From positions 310,001 through 374,000 of the forward strand of contig CANMIS010000004.1 of NCBI GenBank assembly GCA_947498065.1: a stretch of DNA of 64,000 nucleotides, in the 5' to 3' direction. Of the stretch, positions 44,306-54,800 are shown one piece after another; the first letter of the stretch is position 1; every line of letters begins with the position of its first letter. The translations under genes were made by a program, and so were the position numbers. This DNA comes from an uncultured Erythrobacter sp. GTDB lineage: Bacteria; Pseudomonadota; Alphaproteobacteria; Sphingomonadales; Sphingomonadaceae. The notes below the pieces were generated by a model. It searched no databases, was not told the origin of the DNA, and saw only the letters and a program-made list of their open reading frames with translations.

Positions 44306-45043
44306 ATGCCTGATATTGAGGCAAGACCAGCTGTCGCGGATATTACTCTTCGCCAGCGTGCTGGCGACCTTTGGGGCTTCATTCGCCAGCCATCCCCGTT
44401 TCGGGTTCCCTACCCCTGGGGGCGGCATTTGCTAGCCGCAGTCGGCTTTGTGTACCTGATCGATTTGTTAATCGATTTCGGTGTTCAGCAATTGCTGGAC
44501 TGGATCGACGCGAGCGTTTCAGCGCTGCCGGATGCGATTGATTTTGAGACAACGCTTGAAGAGGACCTCATAAGTTTTCTTCTATTCGCTCCGCTAACGG
44601 AAGAGGCGCTGTTTCGCGGATGGCTGACGGGGAAATTGGCGTCATTGCGCTTTGCGGTGTTCGGAGCTGCGTCAGCCGCGCTGTTCATTGCTGCAGGCTA
44701 TGTCGGCGAAGGGACGAACAGCGTGCTCGTTCTTGCTGGCTTTGCGGTGCTTGCCTTTGGCCTTTGGCAATGGAGCCAAACCCGTTTTACCGACACGCGC
44801 ATCCCCGACTGGTTCGCGAAGAATTTCACTTGGCTGGTATGGGCCAGCTCGCTTGCCTTTGGCTTGGTGCACCTCGCCAATTATCAGGCGATCACCGGCG
44901 CAATCGATCTGGTGGTTGTCCTGCCTCAAACCATCGGCGGCCTGCTGCTGGCCTACACACGCGTGCGCTTCGGCCTGCGCGCAGCCATGCTGCATCACGC
45001 GGCGTTCAACGCGGTTTATTTGCTGACAGTCTATCAACTGTGA
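44306..45043 (+). CDS. CPBP-family intramembrane metalloprotease
   Basis: 245 residues from ATG 44306, with GGTGG about 10 nt upstream; an in-frame ATG at 44285 lacks such a site. Multiple membrane helices carry the CPBP motifs PLTEEALFRGWL (EExxxR), FGLVHLANY (second His) and LHHAAFNAVY (HxxxN). Function of this subgroup is unknown. Divergent from yebC; convergent with the YbjQ-like gene. Confidence 0.82.
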   Translation: MPDIEARPAVADITLRQRAGDLWGFIRQPSPFRVPYPWGRHLLAAVGFVYLIDLLIDFGVQQLLDWIDASVSALPDAIDFETTLEEDLISFLLFAPLTEEALFRGWLTGKLASLRFAVFGAASAALFIAAGYVGEGTNSVLVLAGFAVLAFGLWQWSQTRFTDTRIPDWFAKNFTWLVWASSLAFGLVHLANYQAITGAIDLVVVLPQTIGGLLLAYTRVRFGLRAAMLHHAAFNAVYLLTVYQL

Positions 45044-45049
45044 GCAGGT

Positions 45050-45397
45050 TCAGATTTTCACAGCCGTCCCGCTGGCCGACACCATCAGCATTGATCCTTT
45101 GTCACCCACGACTTCGTAATCGAGATCAATCCCGACGACGGCATTGCCTCCGCGCGACGCACATTCTGCCTGCAACTCAGCAATCGCTTCATTGCGAGCA
45201 TCAGACAGGATGCGTTCGTACGATCCTGACCGACCGCCGACGATATCGCGAATATTTGCGAACAGGTCGCGGAACAGGTTTGCTCCGACAATGACCTCGC
45301 CGACAACAATACCGTGGTATTCTTGAATAGGACGTCCCTCGATCGTCGGTGTTGTGCTGACGATAATACCGCGAGCGTCTTTGTACTGTCCGGCCAT
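45050..45397 (-). CDS. YbjQ/UPF0145-family heavy-metal-binding domain protein
   Basis: 115 residues from ATG 45397 with a perfect GGAGG 5 nt upstream (a longer frame to 45436 is not needed). The family pattern [32 protein letters not shown] (read in parts) and the C-terminal [14 protein letters not shown] match YbjQ. These proteins form ring-like pentamers of unknown role; metal binding is named but not established. Confidence 0.85.
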   Translation of the reverse strand: MAGQYKDARGIIVSTTPTIEGRPIQEYHGIVVGEVIVGANLFRDLFANIRDIVGGRSGSYERILSDARNEAIAELQAECASRGGNAVVGIDLDYEVVGDKGSMLMVSASGTAVKI

Positions 45398-45481
45398 GTT
45401 TCCTCCAATGAATGCTGTATTATATAGATAATACACAAACGGGAGTTTTCAAGCCAGGAACGCCGCCATTGAGCCGCGAAA

Positions 45482-45718
45482 TCAACCGAGGCCGAGCGCA
45501 GCCTTATAGGTGTCGAGAACCATTTCCATTTCATTGCGGTCGTCTGGCTTCATCTTACGCAGACGCACCACTTGGCGCATGATCTTGGGGTCATAGCCGA
45601 CCGCTTTGGCTTCGGCATAAACATCGCGAATATCATCGGCGATGCCCTTTTTCTCTTCTTCAAGGCGCTCAATGCGCTCAATCAAAAGGCGCAGGCGATC
45701 ATCTGTGGCGTCAGCCAT
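45482..45718 (-). CDS. gapR: GapR-family nucleoid-associated protein (DUF2312)
   Basis: 78 residues, nearly all the family domain: [20 protein letters not shown] then [20 protein letters not shown] and [11 protein letters not shown]. In Caulobacter GapR clamps overtwisted DNA ahead of replication and transcription and supports topoisomerases. Coiled-coil N-terminus and basic central helix agree. Small, single gene next to the DUF1244 gene. Confidence 0.93.
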   Translation of the reverse strand: MADATDDRLRLLIERIERLEEEKKGIADDIRDVYAEAKAVGYDPKIMRQVVRLRKMKPDDRNEMEMVLDTYKAALGLG

Positions 45719-45798
45719 ATTCTATGTGCTCCAAAATTTGAGAATCAGTTGAGCGCTGCGATAGCCAAAGGGGGATCAGCCGTGAACCGGGCTCGTCG

Positions 45799-46113
45799 CT
45801 AATCCACGCGATTTTTGGCAACGCTGGCTTGCATGGCCGCCAATTGCTCTTCGGTCGCCGGAGATTGGCGGGTCGCCTTCCACTCATCCATCGGCATCCC
45901 ATGGATCAGCTCGCGCGCCGCCGCCTTGTCGCCTTCAAAGCCAGCATCGCGGATCCAATCCGCCAAGCAATTGCGGCAAAAGCCCGATAGCCCCATCAGC
46001 TCAATATTCTGCGCATCATGACGGTGTTGTAGATGAAGCACCAACCGCCGAAACGCCGCAGCGGCCACTGCATCATCCAAGTCGTCCAATTGATCGGGCG
46101 CATTCGTATCCAT
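45799..46113 (-). CDS. DUF1244-family protein
   Basis: 104 residues from ATG 46113; the open frame continues far upstream to 47016, but that part is only the antisense of pyruvate kinase. Family features: FRRLVLHLQHRHDAQNIELM, the Cys pair in GFCRNCLADW, and the HGMPMDEWK motif. Widespread in alphaproteobacteria, function unknown; the paired Cys and His may bind metal. Divergent from pyk. Confidence 0.88.
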   Translation of the reverse strand: MDTNAPDQLDDLDDAVAAAAFRRLVLHLQHRHDAQNIELMGLSGFCRNCLADWIRDAGFEGDKAAARELIHGMPMDEWKATRQSPATEEQLAAMQASVAKNRVD

Positions 46114-46161
46114 GTGAAGCTTGTCCTTGAGTTGAAATTCACCTGTGCCATAGCTGGCACC

Positions 46162-47631
46162 ATGAAAAAGAGCGATCTCAATCGGATGAACCCTCGCGGC
46201 CGTAAGGTCAAAATTTTGGCGACAATCGGGCCAGCCAGCCGCTCGCCAGACATGCTGCGCAAATTGTTTCGCGCGGGCGCCGATGCGTTCCGGGTGAATA
46301 TGAGCCACGGCGAACACGCTGATCATGCTGCCTCGATTGCCGCGATCCGAGAGATGGAGCGAGAATTTGCCCGCCCGGTCGCGATCCTGGCTGACTTGCA
46401 GGGCCCGAAACTGCGCGTCGGCACATTCAAAGATGGCAGCGCGGTGATCCGCCACTCTGGCCATTTCACGCTCGATCGCAATCCGGAGCCGGGTGATGAA
46501 ACCCGCGTCTGCCTGCCTCATCCAGAGCTGTTCGGCATTCTGGAAAAGGGTCAACGTCTGCTGATCAATGACGGCAAGATCAAGTTGAAGGTGATCAAGG
46601 CGAGCGACGATGAAATCCTCTGCTCTGCTGAAGTCGGCGGGGTCATCTCTGACCGCAAGGGCGTCAACGTGCCTGACGCGGAAGTGCCGATCCCCGCGCT
46701 CACCGACAAAGATCGCCGCGACCTCGCCTTTGCGGTTCAGCAAGAGGCAGACTGGATCGCATTGTCCTTTGTCCAGCGGCCGGAAGACCTGGCCGAGGCG
46801 CGCAGGTTGATCGGCAATGACACCGCCCTGTGCGCAAAGATCGAAAAGCCGATGGCGGTTCACCGTCTGGAAGAGATCATTGAGCTGTCCGACGGCATCA
46901 TGGTCGCGCGCGGCGATCTGGGCGTGGAACTGGAGCCGTTCGAGGTCCCGCCGCTGCAAAAGAAGATCGTCAATGCCACGCGCCGCGCGGGCAAGCCCGT
47001 GATTGTTGCCACGCAAATGCTCGAAAGCATGATCGAAAGCCCAATGCCGACCCGCGCAGAGGTCTCTGATGTCGCCAATGCGGTTTATGATGGCGCGGAC
47101 GCAGTGATGCTTTCAGCGGAAAGCGCGGCGGGTGAATGGCCGGAAGAATCCGTTGCCATGATGGACAAAATCGCAGGCCAAGTGGAACGCGACGAAGGCT
47201 ATAAGGAGCGCGTCCGCTTCCTCGAAACGCCGCCGGATGCGACGACTTCTGATGCACTGGCTCATGCTTGCATGACCATCGCCGATACCGTTCCGATCAG
47301 CGCCATCACCGTGTTTACGGCCTCCGGCTCAACCGCGCGCCGCGTGTCGCGTGAGCGGCCTGATACGCCTGTTCTGGTGCTCACCCCGTCAAACCGGACC
47401 GCTCGCCGTGTGTGCTTGTTGTGGGGCGCGCACGCCGTCGCAACCAAGGACATCGGCAGCTTCGAAGAGATGATTGCCAAGGGCAAGCGCATGGCGCTGC
47501 GCCACGGTTTTGGTGAGGCTGGAAACAAGCTGATCGCGCTGGCCGGCGTGCCGTTTGGCACCCCAGGCGCGACCAATCTGCTCCATGTCGTGACGCTGTC
47601 CGGCAATGAGCTTGAGCGCCACGAGGGCTGA
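46162..47631 (+). CDS. pyk: Pyruvate kinase
   Basis: 489 residues from ATG 46162 (a second ATG at 46186 is close to the usual start RGRKVKILATIGPAS). The barrel signatures are present: RVNMSHGEHADH, LADLQGPKLRVG, ALSFVQRPEDL, and the active-site signature CAKIEKPMAVHRLEEI with DGIMVARGDLGVEL. The C-terminal allosteric domain (about 370-489) is complete. It makes pyruvate and ATP in glycolysis. Confidence 0.95.
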   Translation: MKKSDLNRMNPRGRKVKILATIGPASRSPDMLRKLFRAGADAFRVNMSHGEHADHAASIAAIREMEREFARPVAILADLQGPKLRVGTFKDGSAVIRHSGHFTLDRNPEPGDETRVCLPHPELFGILEKGQRLLINDGKIKLKVIKASDDEILCSAEVGGVISDRKGVNVPDAEVPIPALTDKDRRDLAFAVQQEADWIALSFVQRPEDLAEARRLIGNDTALCAKIEKPMAVHRLEEIIELSDGIMVARGDLGVELEPFEVPPLQKKIVNATRRAGKPVIVATQMLESMIESPMPTRAEVSDVANAVYDGADAVMLSAESAAGEWPEESVAMMDKIAGQVERDEGYKERVRFLETPPDATTSDALAHACMTIADTVPISAITVFTASGSTARRVSRERPDTPVLVLTPSNRTARRVCLLWGAHAVATKDIGSFEEMIAKGKRMALRHGFGEAGNKLIALAGVPFGTPGATNLLHVVTLSGNELERHEG

Positions 47632-47670
47632 TCAACCAGGCAGACAGCGCGCCGCTAACGCCGCACCTGT

Positions 47671-48864
47671 CTAATAATCGACGACTGACGTTCCGATATC
47701 ATTTCCGAACAAAAGATCGTAATTCAGCTCTTGCATACCGAGCAGCAGGTTGGTCTGTGTCATCGCCATTGTCCGTGCGGCCTGCATTTGGAAATATTTG
47801 TCTGCCGCCGCTTCGTAGAACGCAGTTTGCGAGGCCATAGAACCGCGCGCAATCCTGTCGCGCTCGCTTTTTGGAAAGACTTCCATTGATGGCATCAAGC
47901 CGCGCAGCACCATCATACGCGCCGCACCGCCCCATTCCACGAAACTTTGACGCGGCATCTCCAGCACGTTCATTTGATATACGTCGCGCCCGCGCGGTTG
48001 TTTGATCATGATGAACGCCACGCCTTCCGCTCCGCCAAGATTGGTGGGGGCAAAGGCGATGCGAAAATCGCTGCCGTCAAGCTTTTGCCAAGACTCAAGC
48101 TTCTCCAGCTTGGGCCGCGCTGTGAATTGAACTTTGAAATACTCTTCGATCGCGCCAATCGCCCGGTCATGGCTGCGCACATCAAATTTCGGCCCGGTCT
48201 GCCCAACGGCGAAGCGCGGCGAGGTCGCATCGCCTGGCTTTTGAACAAGCCACCACTGGCCTGTCTTAGTCCACACCTTGCTCAGGTTCAGGCTGGGCGG
48301 CGGCTGGTACTGGCCTGGCGCAACTCGGGTTTTCCCTCCGGCAGCGGCAGTTCGGCGCGTCTCCTGCTGAGCCGGACGTGCAGCTGTTTGAGCCGATGCG
48401 GCACGCTGCGAGCCTGCCGTCCAATCGGCCGCCAGCAGTGCTTTAGCCTGCGAAAGGCCGCGTTCCGACGGGGCAAGCAAGACTTTTAATTGGTCACCGC
48501 TTGCCGCGAGCGCAAATGCTACTTCGCCGTTTTCCGTCATGCCGTTTCCGCGCATTGCCGCTTCAGCGCCGCTGCCGGTGATCTGATGATCAGCGACATC
48601 GATCCACATGACCGACAGCGCCTGCAAAAGCGCGTCCTCGCCCCAGCCATTGGCCCCTATGTCCAAAGTGCAACTGCACCCCTCTTGCAGCTCAGCACGG
48701 GTCGCGGTCCGCATGATCGCGCCATTTGGACCGGCGTAGACGTCGCCGACATCATTGTTTGCAACCGGTTGCCATCCGGATGGCGGGGTCGCTTCCGCGC
48801 AAGCAGCACCTAGAGCAATCGCAAGGATGGTGGGCACAATCGAGAATGTTCTGGGCATCAGCAT
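47671..48864 (-). CDS. Exported protein of unknown function
   Basis: 397 residues with a signal peptide (about 1-25, AACAEA). An N-terminal region with CSC, a low-complexity Ala/Gln/Arg linker (about 150-190) and a C-terminal domain with FAPTNLGGAEGVAFIMIKQ and a Met/Gln-rich final helix follow. No family recognised. It is convergent with pyk and probably periplasmic. Confidence 0.6.
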   Translation of the reverse strand: MLMPRTFSIVPTILAIALGAACAEATPPSGWQPVANNDVGDVYAGPNGAIMRTATRAELQEGCSCTLDIGANGWGEDALLQALSVMWIDVADHQITGSGAEAAMRGNGMTENGEVAFALAASGDQLKVLLAPSERGLSQAKALLAADWTAGSQRAASAQTAARPAQQETRRTAAAGGKTRVAPGQYQPPPSLNLSKVWTKTGQWWLVQKPGDATSPRFAVGQTGPKFDVRSHDRAIGAIEEYFKVQFTARPKLEKLESWQKLDGSDFRIAFAPTNLGGAEGVAFIMIKQPRGRDVYQMNVLEMPRQSFVEWGGAARMMVLRGLMPSMEVFPKSERDRIARGSMASQTAFYEAAADKYFQMQAARTMAMTQTNLLLGMQELNYDLLFGNDIGTSVVDY

Positions 48865-49047
48865 TTCACCAGCTGGTTGAAGATGCTCACAAAATGCCAG
48901 TCATTTCAGCATCCGCGCAAGCGAAAGGCCAACGGTTCACCGCTCTTGCGGAACGACGTGGACCGGAACCGAGCTCAACCAATCCGCACGGGTCATGTCG
49001 AGCAGCACAATGTTGGAACAGACTTCAGGGTAACCGCTTGAGGCTGC

Positions 49048-50412
49048 CTAGTTAGGACCGGACGCCCGCTCCAAGCGGCGACGCGCAACCTCTTCGCCCA
49101 GCACGGGGAGCAATTCGCCCATATCCGGTCCGTGGTTCATACCGGTGAGCGCTTGCCGCAGAGGCAGGAACAGGGCCTTGCCCTTGCGGCCGGTCTTTTC
49201 CTTCAGTGCCGACGTGAGCGCAGCCCAGGGATCATCGCCCCATTCCAGCGTGCTAGCCGCATCGGCGAGATAGGCGCGGTCTTTGTCCGAAAACTCAGGC
49301 AGCTCAATCGGGCCGGTGACGATCCGCCAGTAATCATGTGCCCCGCCGACAGTCTCCAGATTGGGACGCACTGCGTGCCATGCGTCTTCGCCCATGCCTT
49401 CTGGCAAGCGATCTTTAACCTCGGCGAAATCCATTTGGTGGACGATGGCCGTGTTCACCCGCTCCAGATCGGCATCGTCAAACTTTGCAGGCGCGCGGCC
49501 GAAGGTCGACAGATCAAATGTCTCGAGCAAATCTTGCATGTTCGCAATCGGCTCTACGGATAGCGAAGTGCCGAGCCGGGCCAGCAAAGCGATCAGCGCC
49601 TCTGGCTCAATCCCGCGTTCCCTAAACGCATCGCAGCCGAGCGAGCCCAGCCGTTTGGAGAGCTTACCCTCGCGCCCCACCAGCAAGGCTTCATGCGCGA
49701 ATTTCGGCAGGACATTGGGCGCGCCTGATGCTGCAGAAAATTGTGCAGCATAAAGTGCGGTAAACATCTGAATTTGAACGGCAGTGTTGGAAACATGATC
49801 CTCACCGCGAAGGACCTGAGTGACGCCCATTTCGACATCATCAACCGTGCTTGGCAGCATGTAGAGCCAAGACCCATCGGCGCGCCGGATAACCGGATCG
49901 GACAGCTGGGCCGGATCGAACTTCGCCGTGCCGCGAACGCCGTCTTCCCATTCAATCGGTTCGTCATGATCGAGCTTAAAGCGCCAGTGCGGCTGAATGC
50001 CTTCAGCCTCTTTCGCGGCGCGTTCCTCGTCAGTCATCGTCAATGCGCCGCGATCATAGATCGGCGGCAGGCCGCGACCGAGCAAGACCTTACGCTTAAG
50101 CTCAAGCTCCTGGCTTGTCTCATAGGCGGGGTAAATCCGCCCGGCAGCCTTTAGAACGTCAAACGCCGCATCGTAACGTTCCAGCCGCAAGGACTGACGC
50201 TCCACCATGTCTGGCGCCATGCCCAGCCATGCGAGGTCCTCATGGATCGCCTCGACATATTCCTCTTTAGATCGCGCCGCGTCGGTGTCGTCGATGCGCA
50301 GCAGGAACTTGCCGCCGGCCTTGCGCGCGAGCATCCAATTGTGGAGCGCGGTGCGGATATTGCCAACATGGAGACGGCCCGTCGGAGCGGGCGCAAAACG
50401 TGTAATGGTCAT
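49048..50412 (-). CDS. gltX: Glutamyl-tRNA synthetase
   Basis: 454 residues from ATG 50412, the start that begins directly with the catalytic domain; the frame continues upstream to 50511 with no family sequence. Class I signatures: HVGN (HIGH form) in FAPAPTGRLHVGNIRT and KLSKR (KMSKS form) in GKLSKRLGS, plus the C-terminal anticodon-binding helical domain. Alphaproteobacteria often carry two gltX genes; which one this is cannot be told. Confidence 0.92.
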   Translation of the reverse strand: MTITRFAPAPTGRLHVGNIRTALHNWMLARKAGGKFLLRIDDTDAARSKEEYVEAIHEDLAWLGMAPDMVERQSLRLERYDAAFDVLKAAGRIYPAYETSQELELKRKVLLGRGLPPIYDRGALTMTDEERAAKEAEGIQPHWRFKLDHDEPIEWEDGVRGTAKFDPAQLSDPVIRRADGSWLYMLPSTVDDVEMGVTQVLRGEDHVSNTAVQIQMFTALYAAQFSAASGAPNVLPKFAHEALLVGREGKLSKRLGSLGCDAFRERGIEPEALIALLARLGTSLSVEPIANMQDLLETFDLSTFGRAPAKFDDADLERVNTAIVHQMDFAEVKDRLPEGMGEDAWHAVRPNLETVGGAHDYWRIVTGPIELPEFSDKDRAYLADAASTLEWGDDPWAALTSALKEKTGRKGKALFLPLRQALTGMNHGPDMGELLPVLGEEVARRRLERASGPN

Positions 50413-50465
50413 GCGCTCAGCGGTAGCCAGCGCGCGCCCTTCGGGCAAGCATTGTTGCAGGCCAT

Positions 50466-50921
50466 CTACCCGTGAGATTCCGCGAGGATCAGCGCCTGCG
50501 TCCTCTCCCACAGCTCGGCGATCCGCTCTGGTCGCACCAAGCCGCCGAGCTCGCGGCCAAATTGGACGCGGGACCGCGCGGTCGCGTGGTCAATCATCGC
50601 GCCAATGCAGGCCTCGTCATGGCTGAGCATTCGGCAGCAAAAGCGCGAGACGTGAATATTCTCAGGCCATGTCCGTGAGATCGCCTGGGCGAGCGACAGT
50701 GATTGGCCCGCTGCGCTCACATTGCCAAGGCGAACGGCGAGCTCCGGCACGGGATCCTGCCTCGCCCGCTCATGCAAAGCGATCAGCCGCAGCGAGTAGA
50801 TAAAGCGCGCGGCAATCGGACCGAGCGTTTCTATCTTCGCAGGCTCCGCCAGCGCCGCGATCCAATTGCTCATCCCCGCCTTGGAATTGGCAGATGGCAT
50901 GTTGGAACGCGGCGTTTTCAT
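50466..50921 (-). CDS. Hypothetical soluble protein
   Basis: 151 residues from ATG 50921; a longer frame to 50966 is open. Helical and charged (e.g. AARFIYSLRLIALHERARQD), with CC in SRFCCRMLSHDEACIGAMIDH and no signal peptide or membrane segment. It is upstream of gltX on the same strand. No family recognised. Confidence 0.5.
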   Translation of the reverse strand: MKTPRSNMPSANSKAGMSNWIAALAEPAKIETLGPIAARFIYSLRLIALHERARQDPVPELAVRLGNVSAAGQSLSLAQAISRTWPENIHVSRFCCRMLSHDEACIGAMIDHATARSRVQFGRELGGLVRPERIAELWERTQALILAESHG

Positions 50922-51008
50922 AGAGACCTCGGCAATGCTGCATAGCGACTCGCTATTCCCGAGCATTACCTTTGTTGAGATTGCTTCGCAATAGCTATAT
51001 GCAGAGCA

Positions 51009-51719
51009 TTAGCGAGGTCGGATCGCGAAATCATGCTCAATGTAGAGGAAGATTTCGGTCTCACTCGACTGCTGCCAGTAGAGATCGCCGTCCAAGCCGT
51101 TGATCTCGACCCCATAGCCAGTGCCAAACATGCTGGCATAGCTGGTCGCCTCCTTGGCGATATGGCGGACAACATCGCTGCGATATTGCTCTGGATTGTC
51201 GATCGCGAGCCCGGTGGTGCCGACATCAATGAACGAACGGCCAGTGGCCGGAACAGCTTTGACAAATGCCGCGATCCGCTTTGCAGTGTCCCGCACATTG
51301 GCATCGGCCCCTTTGAGCGGGATGCGCGCATAGATCTGCACCCGGCTGGTATCGGGACGGTTGCCGCCAGTGATGGGCAAAGCGCGCATATTGGCCGCCG
51401 TGACCGGTTCCAGCGTGTAGCGCCCGGCGACCAACGTGATCCCTTGCTGCTGTGCGCGGTCCAAAGTCGCAGAGAGCATCGTGAACAATTCTTCGACCCG
51501 AACATCGGGGTTGCGCGAATCTGAGCTCACGAACAACGGCGTCACGAAATAGTCTGCGCGGCGCGTTACCCCGATCGCGGATGGCCCGTCATTTCGGAAA
51601 TAGGCGTTGGCGGAAGAGCGATCTTGCCGCGAGCCTGTTACCACCACTGTATCCTGAGCAAGCACAGGCATTGGAGCCGCGACACCCAATACGGCAGCGG
51701 TCAAAATCAATCTTTTCAT
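51009..51719 (-). CDS. Exported protein of unknown function (SIMPL-like possible)
   Basis: 236 residues with a signal peptide (about 1-21, VLAQ). It is mixed strand/helix: VVTGSRQDRSSANAYFRNDG after the signal, then pairs of beta strands with VEELFTMLSATLDRAQQQG and YTLEPVTAANMRALP. The order suggests a SIMPL-like or similar periplasmic fold, but I cannot confirm it. Between rpoC and the hypothetical gene. Confidence 0.55.
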   Translation of the reverse strand: MKRLILTAAVLGVAAPMPVLAQDTVVVTGSRQDRSSANAYFRNDGPSAIGVTRRADYFVTPLFVSSDSRNPDVRVEELFTMLSATLDRAQQQGITLVAGRYTLEPVTAANMRALPITGGNRPDTSRVQIYARIPLKGADANVRDTAKRIAAFVKAVPATGRSFIDVGTTGLAIDNPEQYRSDVVRHIAKEATSYASMFGTGYGVEINGLDGDLYWQQSSETEIFLYIEHDFAIRPR

Positions 51720-51784
51720 CAGTCCCTCCCATTTTCGACAAGCGAAACATGAGACTAGCAGACCGACTCTAGCCTGAACGAATC

Positions 51785-51820
51785 AAAAGCCCCGCCGAAG
51801 CACTTAAGCTCCAGCGGGGC
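51785..51820 (-). terminator. rpoC terminator
   Basis: On the minus strand GCCCCGC and GCGGGGC (51814-51820 and 51789-51795) form a stem with an 18-nt loop that can pair further, followed by TTTT. It lies 40 bp after the rpoC stop and ends the rpoBC operon. Confidence 0.75.
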
Positions 51821-51860
51821 CTTGTCTGTTAAGCTGCAATCGCAGCCAAACTGCTTGCGC

Positions 51861-54800
51861 TTATTCAGCGCCGTCTTCTTCTGGTGTAGGCGCCGGAGCC
51901 GCAGCGGCCATAGCCGCCTTCATGGCTTCTTCGCTCGACACTGGATCGGCTTCTGGTTCAGCTTCCGCTGCACCAGCCGCAGCCAGCGCATCCTGCTGCT
52001 TCTTCCACTGAGCTTTCAGCGCCGCATCGCGGCTTGATGCTGTCACCCGCATACGGTTCATGCCCGCACCGGTACCAGCTGGGATCAGACGGCCCACGAT
52101 CACGTTCTCTTTGAGACCGATCAGCGTGTCCTTCTTACCCTCAACCGAAGCCTGCGTGAGAACACGCGTGGTTTCCTGGAACGAAGCGGCAGAGATGAAC
52201 GAACGGGTTTGTAGCGACGCCTTGGTGATCCCGAGCAGGATCGGCGTGCCAGTGGCAGGCTTCTTGCTCTTGGTCAGCTTGGAGTTGTACTCGTTCATTT
52301 CCTCAAGATCGACCTGTTCACCAGGCAACAGCGTGGTGTCCCCGCCATCAGTGATCTCAACCTTCTGCAGCATCTGACGAACGATCGTCTCGATGTGCTT
52401 GTCGTTGATCTTCACGCCCTGCAAACGGTAGACCTCTTGGATCTCATTGACGAGATATTCGGCCAGCGCTTCAACACCCATCACCTCAAGGATGTCATGC
52501 GGGTTAGGCGAACCGGAGATGAGCGTATCGCCCTTCTTCACAAAGTCGCCTTCCTGCACATCGATCACCTTGGTTTTGGGGATCAGATATTCGACTGCAT
52601 CACCTTCTTCCGGCACGATCGCAATCTTACGCTTGGCTTTATATTCGCGAACGAACTCGATTTTGCCTGAGATCTTGGCGATGACGGACATGTCCTTTGG
52701 CAGACGCGCCTCGAACAGTTCCGCCACACGCGGCAGACCGCCGGTGATGTCGCGGGTCTTGGCAGCTTCGCGGCTGGCACGTGCGAGGATGTCGCCCGCT
52801 TCAACCGTTTGACCGTCTTCAACCGAAAGAGTGGTGCCCGGTGCCAGCATATAACGCTGAGCCTCGGTTTCATCCGCATCGGTTTGGCCTTCGCTAAGAA
52901 GAGTCATGCGCGGGCGCAGTTCCTCTTTCTTCTTGCGGCCAGTTGCGCGGTTCTCTGTAACAACACGCTGAGCGATACCGGTGGCATCGTCAGTGCGCTC
53001 TTCCAGCGTCGTACCTTCAACAAGGTCTTGGTACTTCACCACGCCCGACTGCTCGGTGATGATTGGCAGCGTGAACGGATCCCACTCAGCAAGGCGGTCA
53101 CCCACCTTCACCTTTGCGCCGTTCTTGAACATCAGCACGGTACCATAAGGCACCTTGTGCATTTCACGCTCGCGGCCCTCGGCATCGATCACGGCAATCT
53201 CGCCGTTACGAGCAAGCGAGAGGATCCGGCCCTTCTTGTCGGTAATCGTCGGCATGTCGCGAAGTTCGACCTTACCATCCGAAATCGCCTCAAGGTGCGA
53301 GGTTTCATTCAGCTGAGCCGCGCCGCCAATGTGGAAGGTCCGCATGGTCAGCTGCGTGCCCGGCTCACCGATGGACTGAGCCGCGATAACGCCAACAGCC
53401 TCACCAATGTTCACAGGCGTACCGCGAGCGAGATCACGCCCGTAACACTTGCCACAAACGCCTTGCTCGGCTTCACAAACCAGCGGTGAGCGGATCTTGG
53501 CAGACTGAGTTTCAGCCGCTTCGATTTCCTTCACCATCGCTTCGTCGAGCAGAGTGCCAGACTTCACAATGACTTCGCCGGTTGCCGCGTTGACGATGTC
53601 TTCCGCCGTTGTCCGGCCGAGAATACGCTCGCCAAGCGATGCGATAACCGAACCACCTTGAACGATGGCGCGCATTTCTAGCGCGTTTTCAGTCTTACAA
53701 TCCAGCTCTACGATGACGCAGTCTTGCGATACGTCAACCAGACGGCGGGTCAGGTAACCTGAGTTTGCCGTCTTAAGCGCGGTATCGGCGAGGCCTTTAC
53801 GCGCACCGTGGGTGGAGTTGAAGTATTCAAGGACGGTCAGACCTTCCTTAAAGTTCGAGATAATCGGGGTCTCAATGATCTCGCCCGAAGGCTTAGCCAT
53901 CAGACCGCGCATACCAGCCAACTGCTTCATCTGAGCGGGTGAACCACGCGCACCAGAGTGAGCCATCATGTAGATCGAGTTGATCTGAGCCTCGCGGCCA
54001 TCCTTATCGATCGGCTGAGCCTTAATCTCGTCCATCATGGCGTCGGCCACTTGGTCACCGCAGCGGCTCCAAGCGTCGATGACCTTGTTGTACTTCTCTT
54101 GCTGAGTGATCAGGCCGTCTTGGTACTGCTGCTCATAGTCAGCGACCAGCGACTTGGTTTCCTCGATCATGCCTTCCTTGCTGTCAGGAATGATCATGTC
54201 GTCCTTACCGAAGCTGATGCCGGCCTTAAACGCGTGGCGGAAGCCCAGAACCATGATCGCATCGGCAAACAGGACCGTGTCCTTCTGACCGGTGTGGCGA
54301 TAAACCTCATCGATCACGTCGCCGATGTCTTTCTTGGTCAGCAGACGGTTGACGATGTCGAAGGGAACCTTGTGGTTCTTCGGCATGCACTCACCAATCA
54401 GCATCCGGCCCGGCGTGGTCACGAAACGCTTCAGCACGACCTTGCCCTTTTCATCCGCCTGCGGGACGCGGGCGATGATCTTGGTGTGGAGCGTGACAGA
54501 TTTGGTTTCGAGCGCCTGGTGCACTTCGGCCATATCGGCAAAGCGCGGCAGCTTCTCGATCTTGGTGCCGTCTTTCTCTTCGATAAACTCCGGAGCGTGT
54601 TCTTGGCGCTCCATCGAGAGATAATAGAGGCCGAGCACCATATCCTGCGAAGGAACGATGATTGGCTTACCATTGGCTGGCGAGAGGATGTTGTTGGTCG
54701 ACATCATCAGGACGCGCGCTTCCAATTGAGCCTCAAGGCTCAGCGGAACGTGAACGGCCATTTGGTCGCCATCGAAGTCAGCGTTGAACGCCGAGCAGAC

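Noticed and set aside
46114..47016. Upstream extension of the DUF1244 frame
   Set aside because: It is the antisense of pyruvate kinase; the DUF1244 family sequence begins at ATG 46113.
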